A stretch of 7,892 nucleotides of DNA from Spirochaetae bacterium HGW-Spirochaetae-9 (lineage in GTDB: Bacteria; Spirochaetota; Spirochaetia; Treponematales; Rectinemataceae): assembly GCA_002839205.1 (NCBI GenBank), contig PGXP01000072.1:1-7892 (forward strand), in the 5' to 3' direction. Below, piece by piece: positions 1 to 6,320 of the stretch (its first letter is position 1; the number at the start of each line of letters is the position of its first letter). The translations under genes and the position numbers were made by a program. Below the pieces are notes generated by a model. It worked only from the letters and a program-made list of their open reading frames with translations. It was not told where the DNA came from and made no database searches.

Positions 1-678
1 CAGCACGCCCAGCGTCGCCCGACGCAGCGCGAACGGATCCTTGTCGCCGGTAGGCGGCTGGTTGATGCCGAAGATACCGACCAGCGTGTCGAGCTTGTCG
101 GCGAGCTTGACGATGATGACACGGATGTCGCCCGTCATGGCGAAGAGCATTTTGCGCATCGTCTCGGCGGCCTGCACCGTCTTGTTCTTTGCGCGTACGG
201 TGGAGAGCCTGGCGACGCCGGCGACTATCTTCGCCGCTTCCTCGCCGAACTCGGCGCTTATCGCCGGATCGGGCACGGCTCCGAGGGCTTTCCTGTGGGC
301 ATCTTTCTGTTTTTCCTCGGGCTTCGGTCCCTGGTGGCCAGCCTTGCCTTTATGCGGCTCCGCTGCTGCGGTATCGGAGCGAAGCGCCTGGGTGGCCGGG
401 CCGACGGGAATCGTCCCTCCGGGAGTGAAGTAGCCTGAGCTGCGGTTTTCCGTGCTGTCATGGAGGAGGCCGGCCAGTATCGAATCCAGATCCATGCCCA
501 TGTCGAGGAGCGTGGAAGCCACGCGGAAATCATGCTCCCACGCGGGCTCACCCGAGGCGCGCAAGGCTCCGGCGTGCTTGTTTCGTGCCCTTTCGAAAGC
601 CTTTTCGGCCTGGGCGGCGCCTGCTTCGCCGAAAGTTCCCCGAGCCTTCTCGTAAAATTGAATCCACAGCTGATCCAT
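1..678 (-). CDS. RelA/SpoT-type HD-domain protein, running into GlyS-like sequence at the window edge (partial)
   Basis: Open from an ATG at 676-678 to the window edge, 226 residues visible, 3' end missing. GGAG lies 8 nt before the ATG, and the prmC stop lies only 14 nt upstream, so it is the third gene of the prfA-prmC group. Residues 25-80 resemble the N-terminal (p)ppGpp hydrolase domain of Rel/SpoT: R40, H49, H73-D74 and E77 match the metal-binding and catalytic pattern. The usual second acid after E77 is Asn78. Residues 79-138 form a long K/A/G/P-rich insert. Residues 141-194 return to Rel-type sequence ([27 protein letters not shown], with D194 as the last HD ligand). From residue 197 the match changes to GlyS beta (DTLVGIFGI, then [13 protein letters not shown]). 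The Rel synthetase and TGS domains are therefore not seen. The HD-domain call is firm; the full product is uncertain because the frame looks chimeric. Confidence 0.75.
   Translation of the reverse strand, partial: MDQLWIQFYEKARGTFGEAGAAQAEKAFERARNKHAGALRASGEPAWEHDFRVASTLLDMGMDLDSILAGLLHDSTENRSSGYFTPGGTIPVGPATQALRSDTAAAEPHKGKAGHQGPKPEEKQKDAHRKALGAVPDPAISAEFGEEAAKIVAGVARLSTVRAKNKTVQAAETMRKMLFAMTGDIRVIIVKLADKLDTLVGIFGINQPPTGDKDPFALRRATLGVL
88..108 (-). other. Rel-to-GlyS fusion or misassembly junction
   Basis: These seven codons read KLADKLD (minus strand). The motif is shared by the end of the Rel-type HD domain (usually KLADRLHN) and by the HD domain of the GlyS beta subunit (usually [13 protein letters not shown]). 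Sequence on the higher-coordinate side is Rel-like and sequence on the lower-coordinate side is GlyS-like, with no break in frame. A short identical stretch in two loci is a typical place for an assembler to join the wrong contigs; recombination between homologous domains would look the same. Confidence 0.6.
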
Positions 679-692
679 CGTCGGCGCTCCGC

Positions 693-1538
693 TCAGTGTT
701 TTCTGCCTGCAGTGATCCTCTCAAGACCGGCAAGATCCTTCCATACCCTGATGTCGTCAAACCCTTCCCTCAGGAACATAGCACGGACTGATTCGGACTG
801 CAAAGCATCGGTTTCTATCAGCAGAAACCCGCCAGGAGCAAGAAGGCCACCTGCCTGACCGACAAGCCGGGACACGATGGTGAGACCGTCAGGGCCGCCG
901 TCCAGGGCGAGAGAAGGCTCTTGCCAGCCCCTGGAAAGCAGGGTGGCCGTCTCCTCGGTCGGAACATAGGGAGGGTTGGCGGTGATGATGTCGAAAGGTC
1001 CTTCAAATCCGTCGAGGAGGTCGGCGCGCGCCAGGGCGATTTCGTGCCCAAGAAGGTGGCACGAATTGGCGCGCGCCACGTCGAGGGCTTCGGAAGAAAT
1101 GTCAGAGGCGCTCACCGACCAGGAGGGTCTTTCGGCCGCGATGCTTATCGCTACGGCGCCCGAGCCGGTGCAGACATCGTGGAGGCTCAGGCTTGCCCGT
1201 GCGATCAGATCGCCCAGCTCCAGGGCCGCGGCCACGAGGGTTTCCGTATCGGGGCGGGGCACGAGTACCCTCTGGTCGACGAGGAATTCTCTTCCGAAGA
1301 ATTCCTTTGATCCGACAATATAGGCGACGCTTTCGCCTGCCAGACGTCGTGCCCAGGCTGCTTCAAACAATTCGGGAATATCGTCGGTTTGTATATTTTC
1401 AGGGAGGCGGGCGAGGAGCTTCCCCCTCGGGATTCCCAGGCAATGGGCGTAAACAATGGTAGCATCAAGAAATGGCGTGCCGGCATCAACATCGCACAGC
1501 TCAGCGGCCTTGCCGGCCAGAAATTCCCTATACGTCAT
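693..1538 (-). CDS. prmC: Peptide chain release factor N5-glutamine methyltransferase PrmC
   Basis: Transfers a methyl group from S-adenosylmethionine to the glutamine of the GGQ motif in release factors. The protein is 281 aa from the chosen ATG, close to the family norm (E. coli about 277). The N-terminal helical domain (about 1-85) is followed by LVPRPDTE (92-99), a Rossmann methyltransferase fold with motif [11 protein letters not shown] (121-130), and the diagnostic NPPYVP (188-193) that holds the substrate glutamine. An in-frame GTG at 1569-1571 would add 11 residues. I prefer the ATG at 1536-1538 because its N-terminus aligns with the family and the GTG has no clear ribosome-binding site; the Shine-Dalgarno for the ATG is also weak. 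It lies 39 nt after the prfA stop, next to its substrate's gene, a common arrangement. Confidence 0.93.
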   Translation of the reverse strand: MTYREFLAGKAAELCDVDAGTPFLDATIVYAHCLGIPRGKLLARLPENIQTDDIPELFEAAWARRLAGESVAYIVGSKEFFGREFLVDQRVLVPRPDTETLVAAALELGDLIARASLSLHDVCTGSGAVAISIAAERPSWSVSASDISSEALDVARANSCHLLGHEIALARADLLDGFEGPFDIITANPPYVPTEETATLLSRGWQEPSLALDGGPDGLTIVSRLVGQAGGLLAPGGFLLIETDALQSESVRAMFLREGFDDIRVWKDLAGLERITAGRKH

Positions 1539-1577
1539 TGTCGGACTCAATCCAGGCCGGGCTGAGGCCACAGTTTT

Positions 1578-2645
1578 TCACAGGGAGCCTTCGAGGGCCT
1601 TCCTGCGCGCATCGGCGACGAGGGCGTCGACGAGGTCGGCGATATCCCCTTCCATGATGAGATCGAGCTTGTACAAGGTGAGGTCGATGCGGTGGTCGGT
1701 GAGCCTATTCTGCGGAAAATTGTAGGTGCGTATCCTCTCGGAGCGGTCGCCCGATCCCACCTGGCTCTTGCGGTTGGCCGAACGCTCTGCCTGAAGCTTG
1801 GCGTCTTCCAGCTCGAAGAGACGTGCCCGCAGGATGCGCAGCGCCTTGGCCTTGTTCTTCAACTGGCTCTTCTCATCCTGGCAGTGGACAACGAGCCCCG
1901 AGGGAAGATGGGTGATTCGCACGGCCGAGTCGGTTGTGTTGACGCTCTGCCCCCCGGGGCCGCCGGAACGCATGACATCGATGCGTAAATCTTCCTGCTT
2001 TATGTCGATCTCGGTCTCTTCCACTTCGGGGAGTACGGCCACGGTGACGGCGCTCGTATGGATGCGTCCCGAGTTCTCGGTGGTTGGCACCCGCTGGACC
2101 CTGTGGACTCCCGATTCCCAGCGCAGACGCTCGTAGGCCGCCTCGCCCGTCACCGAGAATATTATTTCCTTGAAGCCGCCCAACTCGGTTTCGCTTGAGC
2201 TCATCACCTCTATGCGCCATTTGAGAGCGTCGGCGTAATGCGAATACATGCGAAAGAGGTCGGCAACGAAGAGTGCGGCTTCATCGCCGCCCGTCCCCGC
2301 CCTTATCTCCATGATGACGTTCTTGTCCGCCAAAGGATCGCGCGGAGCAAGGAGATTCTCGAGAGCGGCGGCCAGTTCATCACGCCTGACCTCGAGCAGC
2401 CCCCTCTCCTCTTCGGCCATCGCGCGCAGCTCGGGGTCGGATTCGGCGTCTGCCATTGACTTCGCTTCCTCGATGCCGGCAAGGGTTCTTTCGTGTTTTG
2501 TCGCGGTTTCGTCTATCGTCGCAAGATGGGAACGCTCTCTCATGATGTCCCGGTACTTCGCCTGATCCTTGAGTATCGCGGGATCCGAGACGAGGGTATC
2601 GAGTTCTTTCAGGCGTTCATGTATGCCTTGTATTCTGTCTGTCAC
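1578..2645 (-). CDS. prfA: Peptide chain release factor 1 (RF1)
   Basis: Recognises UAA and UAG in the ribosomal A site and triggers peptide release. With the GTG start at 2643-2645 it is 355 aa (E. coli RF1 360). The P-x-T stop-codon reading motif is PTT (about 187-189) inside [10 protein letters not shown], which separates RF1 from RF2 (SPF). The catalytic GGQ is at about 231-233, in [19 protein letters not shown]. The N-terminus [22 protein letters not shown] lines up without gaps with the start of Bacillus-type RF1, which is why I chose this GTG; AGGA lies 12 nt upstream. An upstream in-frame TTG (2679-2681) adds 12 residues and has a stronger AAGGAGG (2694-2700) 12 nt before it, so the longer form is possible. 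First gene of a prfA-prmC-HD gene string. Confidence 0.93.
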   Translation of the reverse strand: MTDRIQGIHERLKELDTLVSDPAILKDQAKYRDIMRERSHLATIDETATKHERTLAGIEEAKSMADAESDPELRAMAEEERGLLEVRRDELAAALENLLAPRDPLADKNVIMEIRAGTGGDEAALFVADLFRMYSHYADALKWRIEVMSSSETELGGFKEIIFSVTGEAAYERLRWESGVHRVQRVPTTENSGRIHTSAVTVAVLPEVEETEIDIKQEDLRIDVMRSGGPGGQSVNTTDSAVRITHLPSGLVVHCQDEKSQLKNKAKALRILRARLFELEDAKLQAERSANRKSQVGSGDRSERIRTYNFPQNRLTDHRIDLTLYKLDLIMEGDIADLVDALVADARRKALEGSL

Positions 2646-2698
2646 GAGTCCATCGTATCCTGCCAGGCGCTTTCGCTTCAAGAAGCCAGCCCGCCTCC

Positions 2699-2727
2699 TT
2701 GTGCGACCGCCAGCCTCCGTATATCAT
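2699..2727 (+). promoter_or_regulatory. Candidate serS promoter
   Basis: TTGTGC (2699-2704) and TATCAT (2722-2727) are separated by 17 nt, with a good -10 and a poor -35. Initiation about seven bases downstream would fall near 2734, within a few bases of the serS ATG at 2737. No Shine-Dalgarno is visible before that ATG, so a leaderless or near-leaderless mRNA would be consistent. The same 91-bp spacer must also serve the divergent prfA, for which I found no convincing promoter. Confidence 0.35.
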
Positions 2728-2736
2728 TTCGCCACT

Positions 2737-4008
2737 ATGCTGGAATACAGATTTATCAAAGACAACCTCGAAGCCGTCAAGAAAAATATCGCCGACAGGT
2801 ACATGAGCGCCGACGCCGACCTCGTCGTCTCCCTCTTTGACGAGAAAAGCGCCCTCCTGCGCGAGATCGAAGAACTGCGCAAGCTGCGCAACGAAAACGC
2901 CCTCTCCATGAAGGGCAAGCTGGATGCGGATACCAGGGCGGCGCGCATAGAGGAAGGCAAGCAGCTCAAGGAAAAAATCGCCGGAAGCGAAGTCCGTTTC
3001 GCCGACCTGGAAGCACGGCTGGCCCTCGAGGGCGCCAAAATTCCCAACATGGCTCATCCGGAAGCTCCTCGCGGCAGGGAAGACAAGGACAATCTCGAGG
3101 TGAAACGCTCAGGCGAACCGACAAAATTTGCTTTCGAACCCAAGGACCATGTCCAGCTGGGTGCCGATCTCGATCTCATCGACTTCGACACCGCCACCAG
3201 GGTGTCGGGAACCAAATTCTACTATCTAAAGAACGAAGCTGTCCTGCTCGAGATGGCCTTGGTCCGCTACGTCCTCGACATACTGCGCAAAAAGGGCTTT
3301 ACCCTTTTCCAGACCCCGGATATAGCCCGAACGGAAATACTCGAAGGCATCGGCTTCAATCCGCGCGGCGCCGAATCCAACATCTACACGATTGAGGGCG
3401 AAGGCACCTGCCTCATCGGCACTGCCGAAATAACCCTCGGCGGCTACTATTCTGGCAGCATCATCGACAAGGAAAAACTGCCCCTCAAGCTGGCGGGCGT
3501 CTCGCACTGCTTCAGGCGGGAGGCGGGCTCGGCCGGCCAGTTTTCAAAAGGTCTATACCGCGTCCACCAGTTCACCAAGGTGGAAATGTTCGCCTACACC
3601 CTGCCCGAAGATTCGGACGCCATGCACGAGTACCTCAGGTCCATCGAGGAAGAGATATTCTCCGGCCTCGGCATCCCCTTCCGCGTCGTCGACACATGTA
3701 CGGGCGACCTGGGAGCCCCCGCCTACCGAAAGTGGGACCTCGAAGCCTGGATGCCCGGCCGCAACGGCGGCGAATGGGGCGAAGTCACCTCCACCTCCAA
3801 CTGCACCGATTTCCAGGCCCGCCGCCTCAACATCAAGTACAAGGACGACGACGGCAAGAACAAGTACGTCCATATGCTCAACGGCACCGCCATCGCCTGC
3901 TCGCGAGGCCTCATCGCGGTCATGGAAAACTTCCAGCGCGCGGACGGATCCATCGCCATCCCGAACGCGCTTATTTCATACTGTGGATTTTCCGAGATCA
4001 GGCGATAG
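2737..4008 (+). CDS. serS: Seryl-tRNA synthetase
   Basis: Cytoplasmic class II synthetase that activates serine and charges tRNA(Ser) and tRNA(Sec). It is 423 aa, the normal length. Residues 1-100 form the N-terminal helical arm (heptad-rich, charged) that grips the long variable arm of tRNA(Ser). The catalytic core follows: motif 1 around 168-195, the serine-binding TAE at 229-231, motif 2 at about 257-284 (HCFRREAGSAG, then RVHQFTKVE), EVTSTSNCTDFQARR (349-363), and motif 3 NGTAIACSRGLIAVMENFQ (382-400) with Arg390. The motif 2 loop reads QFSKG where DTRG is more usual. The frame is open further upstream, but MLEYRFIKDN is the typical SerRS start. It diverges from prfA and ends 31 bp from the converging toxin gene, with no clear terminator between them. 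Confidence 0.95.
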   Translation: MLEYRFIKDNLEAVKKNIADRYMSADADLVVSLFDEKSALLREIEELRKLRNENALSMKGKLDADTRAARIEEGKQLKEKIAGSEVRFADLEARLALEGAKIPNMAHPEAPRGREDKDNLEVKRSGEPTKFAFEPKDHVQLGADLDLIDFDTATRVSGTKFYYLKNEAVLLEMALVRYVLDILRKKGFTLFQTPDIARTEILEGIGFNPRGAESNIYTIEGEGTCLIGTAEITLGGYYSGSIIDKEKLPLKLAGVSHCFRREAGSAGQFSKGLYRVHQFTKVEMFAYTLPEDSDAMHEYLRSIEEEIFSGLGIPFRVVDTCTGDLGAPAYRKWDLEAWMPGRNGGEWGEVTSTSNCTDFQARRLNIKYKDDDGKNKYVHMLNGTAIACSRGLIAVMENFQRADGSIAIPNALISYCGFSEIRR

Positions 4009-4039
4009 CGCGACATTAAAAGAGGAATCACGGCTTCTT

Positions 4040-4327
4040 CTATCGGTATACATCCTTGCGATGCGAAACGCGAACGACAAGGATAACCAGGGTTTCGTTG
4101 TATTTCTTGTAGATAGCCCGATAACTTCTCAGGCGCAGTCGATAATAGCCTTCCCAGTCGCCCGACAGGGCTTTTGCCCTGCCGCTTTTCATCAGCTCCG
4201 CTTCATAGCGCTCATTGAAATCGCTCGCGTACTGTTCGAGGCTTTCGAGGATAAAACGGGCTTCGGTGCGATCTATACTGCACATATCCTTTTCGACACC
4301 CGAAGAAAAGCGCAACGACCAGGTCAC
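4040..4327 (-). CDS. RelE/ParE-family toxin of a type II toxin-antitoxin pair
   Basis: A 95-aa basic protein, the usual size for the RelE/ParE superfamily. The C-terminal half is diagnostic: GYYRLRLRSYRAIYKKY followed by VILVVRVSHRKDVYR, the classical beta-sheet core. Arg70, Arg86, Arg90 and Tyr94 are plausible counterparts of the basic and tyrosine residues used by RelE-type mRNA interferases. Whether it cuts ribosome-bound mRNA (RelE) or poisons gyrase (ParE) cannot be told by eye. It starts with GTG, whose G is also the last base of the antitoxin stop TAG, so translation is probably coupled to keep antitoxin in excess. The reading frame is complete, with no sign of decay. Confidence 0.85.
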   Translation of the reverse strand: MTWSLRFSSGVEKDMCSIDRTEARFILESLEQYASDFNERYEAELMKSGRAKALSGDWEGYYRLRLRSYRAIYKKYNETLVILVVRVSHRKDVYR

Positions 4328-4548
4328 TATATATCCAATCTATGGCGCACCTCATTGGCGCTGAGAGACATTTCGGGATTTGCTTCGTATTCCGCCGCCC
4401 TTTCACGGGCTATCGAGAGATCCAGTCGATCGAGGTACTGGGCTAAGGCCTTGGAGACGATACCGCTCTTTTTTTCGGCGAGCAGGGTAGCGGCTTCGCT
4501 GAGACTCCTATCGAGACTATCCGAGAGAATTATATTTCGTCGTACCAT
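4327..4548 (-). CDS. Ribbon-helix-helix-type antitoxin
   Basis: A 73-aa protein directly upstream of the toxin and sharing one base with it. The N-terminus RRNIILSDSLDRSLSEAATL is a short beta strand followed by helices, the layout of CopG/RHH DNA-binding antitoxins. KKSGIVSKALAQYLDRLD fits the second RHH helix. The acidic, flexible tail (ERAAEYEANPEMSLS) is the expected toxin-wrapping segment. GAGGA lies six bases before the ATG at 4546-4548, a good ribosome-binding site. Such antitoxins usually bind their own promoter and repress the operon, with the toxin as co-repressor. The family subtype is not certain by eye. Confidence 0.78.
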   Translation of the reverse strand: MVRRNIILSDSLDRSLSEAATLLAEKKSGIVSKALAQYLDRLDLSIARERAAEYEANPEMSLSANEVRHRLDI

Positions 4549-4568
4549 CAGAATTCCTCATACACATA

Positions 4569-4596
4569 ATATTACACACTTTTTACCACATGATAA
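4569..4596 (-). promoter_or_regulatory. Candidate toxin-antitoxin promoter and operator region
   Basis: On the minus strand TTATCA (4591-4596) and TAATAT (4569-4574) are spaced by 16 nt, about 20 nt before the antitoxin start. An AT-rich 8-bp palindrome, TAATATTA (4567-4574), overlaps the -10, and a near-palindrome GATAAGCTAATC (4592-4603) overlaps the -35. Either could be the site of autoregulation by the antitoxin. The 83-bp gap to the upstream Gre-like gene has no visible terminator, so read-through is also possible. Confidence 0.35.
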
Positions 4597-4631
4597 GCTA
4601 ATCCTTTTTGACAAAGAGAAACTATCCCCTT

Positions 4632-5186
4632 TCAGCGTTCTGGTTCTTCGAAACGAATTCCGAGTATTTTCATCATTCGTTCACCCAGAGGGAGCCGCAC
4701 CGAAACAGTATCCCCAACTTTTTTCCCGATCAGGGCTTTGGCTACAGGGCTTGCCCAGCTGACATAGCCCTTCTCCGGATCGCTTTCGTCGACGCCAACG
4801 ATGCGGTACTCGACATCGCTGGGGACGCCGTCGGTGCTGCCCTCTTCGCGCACTCGAACGACGAGGCCGAATACGACCCGATCCGTGCCGGAAGGAGGAT
4901 CGACCACGGCAAGCATGGATTTCATCCGGCTGAGGTAGGATATGCGTCTGTCGATTTCTGATACTTTGCGAAGATAGTCCGATTTGGCAGCCTGAACGGC
5001 CGCGGCCAGAGCGCCGGCAGCCTGGGGCCTTTCACTATCGACGAGACTGCGCAGTTCATCGGCCATGCGCATCGCCCCTTCGGGCGTCATGTAGTTTTTC
5101 GCTCCCGGAGGCAGGGGGAGAGGAATCTCGTGCATGCCGTCGGTTTCGTCCGAACCGGCATCTTCGTCGACAAAGGCTCTGCTCAT
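4632..5186 (-). CDS. GreA/GreB-family transcription factor lacking the acidic coiled-coil tip
   Basis: A 184-aa protein. Residues 32-95 resemble the Gre N-terminal coiled coil (NYMTPEGAMRMADELRSL, SERP, then EIDRRISYLSRM as in GreB). Residues 104-178 form the FKBP-like C-terminal domain, with VEYRIVGVDESDPEKGYVSW and SPVAKALIGKKVGDTVSV. Gre factors insert the coiled coil into the RNA polymerase secondary channel and promote cleavage of backtracked RNA through an Asp and a Glu at the tip (GDLKENAEY in GreA, GDRSENADY in GreB). Here ERP-to-VVD is about seven residues short and the tip reads AAVQAAKSDY, without that acid pair. It has an acidic N-terminal extension (1-19: DEDAGSDETD). It may therefore compete for or modulate the channel, in the manner of Gfh1 or Rnk, rather than cleave. 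The ATG is one base after the previous stop, and the Shine-Dalgarno is weak, which suggests coupling. Confidence 0.82.
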   Translation of the reverse strand: MSRAFVDEDAGSDETDGMHEIPLPLPPGAKNYMTPEGAMRMADELRSLVDSERPQAAGALAAAVQAAKSDYLRKVSEIDRRISYLSRMKSMLAVVDPPSGTDRVVFGLVVRVREEGSTDGVPSDVEYRIVGVDESDPEKGYVSWASPVAKALIGKKVGDTVSVRLPLGERMMKILGIRFEEPER

Positions 5187-5187
5187 C

Positions 5188-5682
5188 TCAAATCTTGGTG
5201 ATGTACGAGGAAATTTCCTTTCTCCAGGCCTGCTTTTCCCCTTCCTTTTCCCAGCGTATCCGCCTTTTCACCACAAATGCACCATCGTTGCCGTTCTTGA
5301 ATCCTACAACCCCAAAATTGCCCGCGCCGAGGTAGACGACTTTTTCACCAGGCTCGAGGGTTTCGGCGGCTGTCACCCTTTCGAGGGCGCACTCGAAGTG
5401 AACGGGTTCACCTGATTCCTTGTCCGCCACCGCCCCCGAGAGATCGAATATGGGTTTGGCGCAGATCGCGCAATCTTTCACAGGCATGGGCTTGCGCGGC
5501 TCTTCCTTGCGTACGCCCAGCGTGGAAGTATCGCGCTGGCCTCTGCCAGGCTGCCCCTGTCCTCGGCTGGCCTGAGCCTGGCCACCCTTGGGGTGGTTGC
5601 CATGTCGTGGATTTCCAGGGCGCTGGGGAGATTTTCTCCCACCTTCGCTGGGTTGTCCCTGGTTCTTGCCGCTATTGTTCAT
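5188..5682 (-). CDS. Uncharacterised basic protein with a Cys2-His-Cys metal-binding motif
   Basis: A 164-aa protein I do not recognise. Residues 1-65 are low complexity, rich in Gly, Gln, Arg, Pro and Lys (GQAQASRGQGQPGRGQRD), probably disordered and able to bind nucleic acid. A compact motif follows: C71-A-I-C74 and H95-F-E-C98, a C-x2-C plus H-x2-C set typical of a small zinc ribbon or treble clef. The C-terminal third has VVYLGAGNFGVVGF (116-129), probably beta strands, and a basic end (VKRRIRWEKEGEK). AAGGA lies five bases before the ATG. Its start overlaps the upstream gene by 11 nt and its stop is one base before the Gre-like gene, so the three are surely co-expressed. An RNA or RNA-polymerase-associated role is an inference from the composition and context only. 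Confidence 0.75.
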   Translation of the reverse strand: MNNSGKNQGQPSEGGRKSPQRPGNPRHGNHPKGGQAQASRGQGQPGRGQRDTSTLGVRKEEPRKPMPVKDCAICAKPIFDLSGAVADKESGEPVHFECALERVTAAETLEPGEKVVYLGAGNFGVVGFKNGNDGAFVVKRRIRWEKEGEKQAWRKEISSYITKI

Positions 5683-5902
5683 CGTTTTCCTTCTTTTTAA
5701 GGGTACTCGTCAGAAAGCTGGCAATCCGATTGACCGCCCCGTCCACATAGGTATCGTCATTCAATTTATGACGCATCTCGTGAAGCTTGTAAATGTCCTG
5801 ACGAGTGGAGCCCGCGAGCAGGCTGTCGGTGGCATGTCTGGTTCCAGGGTTGGAGCCAGCCCATGACAGCGAATCTCTTCCGAAGCTATCCTTTTTCTTC
5901 AT
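5672..5902 (-). CDS. Small protein with a FlgM-like C-terminus (tentative anti-sigma factor)
   Basis: A 76-aa protein with a polar, probably unstructured N-terminus and a helical C-terminal half: STRQDIYKLHEMRHKLNDD followed by TYVDGAVNRIASFLTSTL. The pattern (basic residue, hydrophobic helix, then T-Y-V-D and I-A-x-x-L) resembles the sigma-28-binding tail of FlgM, especially forms with an extra residue after the Tyr. FlgM holds the flagellar sigma factor inactive until export. No flagellar gene is in view, so this remains a weak assignment. The ATG overlaps the yraN stop as ATGA, and the end overlaps the next gene by 11 nt, which supports real translation despite the small size. It could instead be an unrelated small helical protein. 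Confidence 0.6.
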   Translation of the reverse strand: MKKKDSFGRDSLSWAGSNPGTRHATDSLLAGSTRQDIYKLHEMRHKLNDDTYVDGAVNRIASFLTSTLKKKENDEQ

Positions 5903-6267
5903 ACCGTCTCGTCGAACGCTCCTTCGTAACGCTTGGGCTGTCTGTCGGGAGAAAGAAGGAAAACATCGTACCGGATTTTCTTCCCACTATATTGTCGATA
6001 CTTTGAGAGGAAAATTTTAGATGTTTCGATGATTCTCCGGATTTTCCCCCTGCCGATGGAGTTATGAAGGTCCATGGAGCCGTTTCTGCTCCAGCGTTTC
6101 ACTTCAATGAAAGAAAGTAGGCCGCCTTTCATGGCGACGAGATCTACCTCTCCCCTGCCCGCCCTGAAATTGCGCGCAATGATGGTCCATCCTTCGTCTT
6201 CGAGGATAGATCCGGCAAGTTCCTCGCCTTCCCTTCCGAAGGCTGAGGTAGAATCAGCAGCATCCAT
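5899..6267 (-). CDS. yraN: YraN / UPF0102 family protein, endonuclease-like fold
   Basis: A 122-aa protein, the normal length of the family. It shows G11-R-E-G-E-E-L-A, ARNFRAGRGEVDLVA (31-45) and LSFIEVKRWSRNG (51-63). D42 and the E55-x-K57 pair match the PD-(D/E)XK nuclease core, with E14 as a likely extra acid. The family is widespread, its true function is unsettled, and it often sits near the trmD-rplS region, as here. The ATG at 6265-6267 is the first start codon after an in-frame TGA 36 nt upstream; there is no good Shine-Dalgarno. It is the first gene after the rplS terminator and the head of a four-gene coupled string, yet I found no convincing promoter in 6268-6320. Confidence 0.88.
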   Translation of the reverse strand: MDAADSTSAFGREGEELAGSILEDEGWTIIARNFRAGRGEVDLVAMKGGLLSFIEVKRWSRNGSMDLHNSIGRGKIRRIIETSKIFLSKYRQYSGKKIRYDVFLLSPDRQPKRYEGAFDETV

Positions 6268-6320
6268 ACATGGCAGACGTGCAATCCGGCACCTGGCGAT
6301 TCAAATTCGAACATCACAAT

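Noticed and set aside
1692..2136. Plus-strand open frames inside prfA
   Set aside because: High G+C codon usage in prfA leaves open frames on the opposite strand; neither shows a known motif.
2617..3057. A 146-codon minus-strand open frame over the start of serS
   Set aside because: It is the mirror of the SerRS coiled-coil codons and would also cover the prfA-serS spacer; the serS assignment is certain.
4003..4045. CGATAG and CTATCG as a possible terminator stem between serS and the toxin gene
   Set aside because: Only six base pairs with a loop of about 31 nt and no T-run on either strand; the bases are also the two stop-codon contexts.
3983..4762. A 259-codon plus-strand open frame across the toxin-antitoxin cassette and the end of the Gre-like gene
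   Set aside because: It lies antisense to three supported genes, has no recognisable domain or ribosome-binding site, and overlaps the end of serS.
6268..6320. Promoter for the yraN operon
   Set aside because: TTGAAT and TTGTGA are present, but no -10-like hexamer occurs at suitable spacing, so I do not report one.
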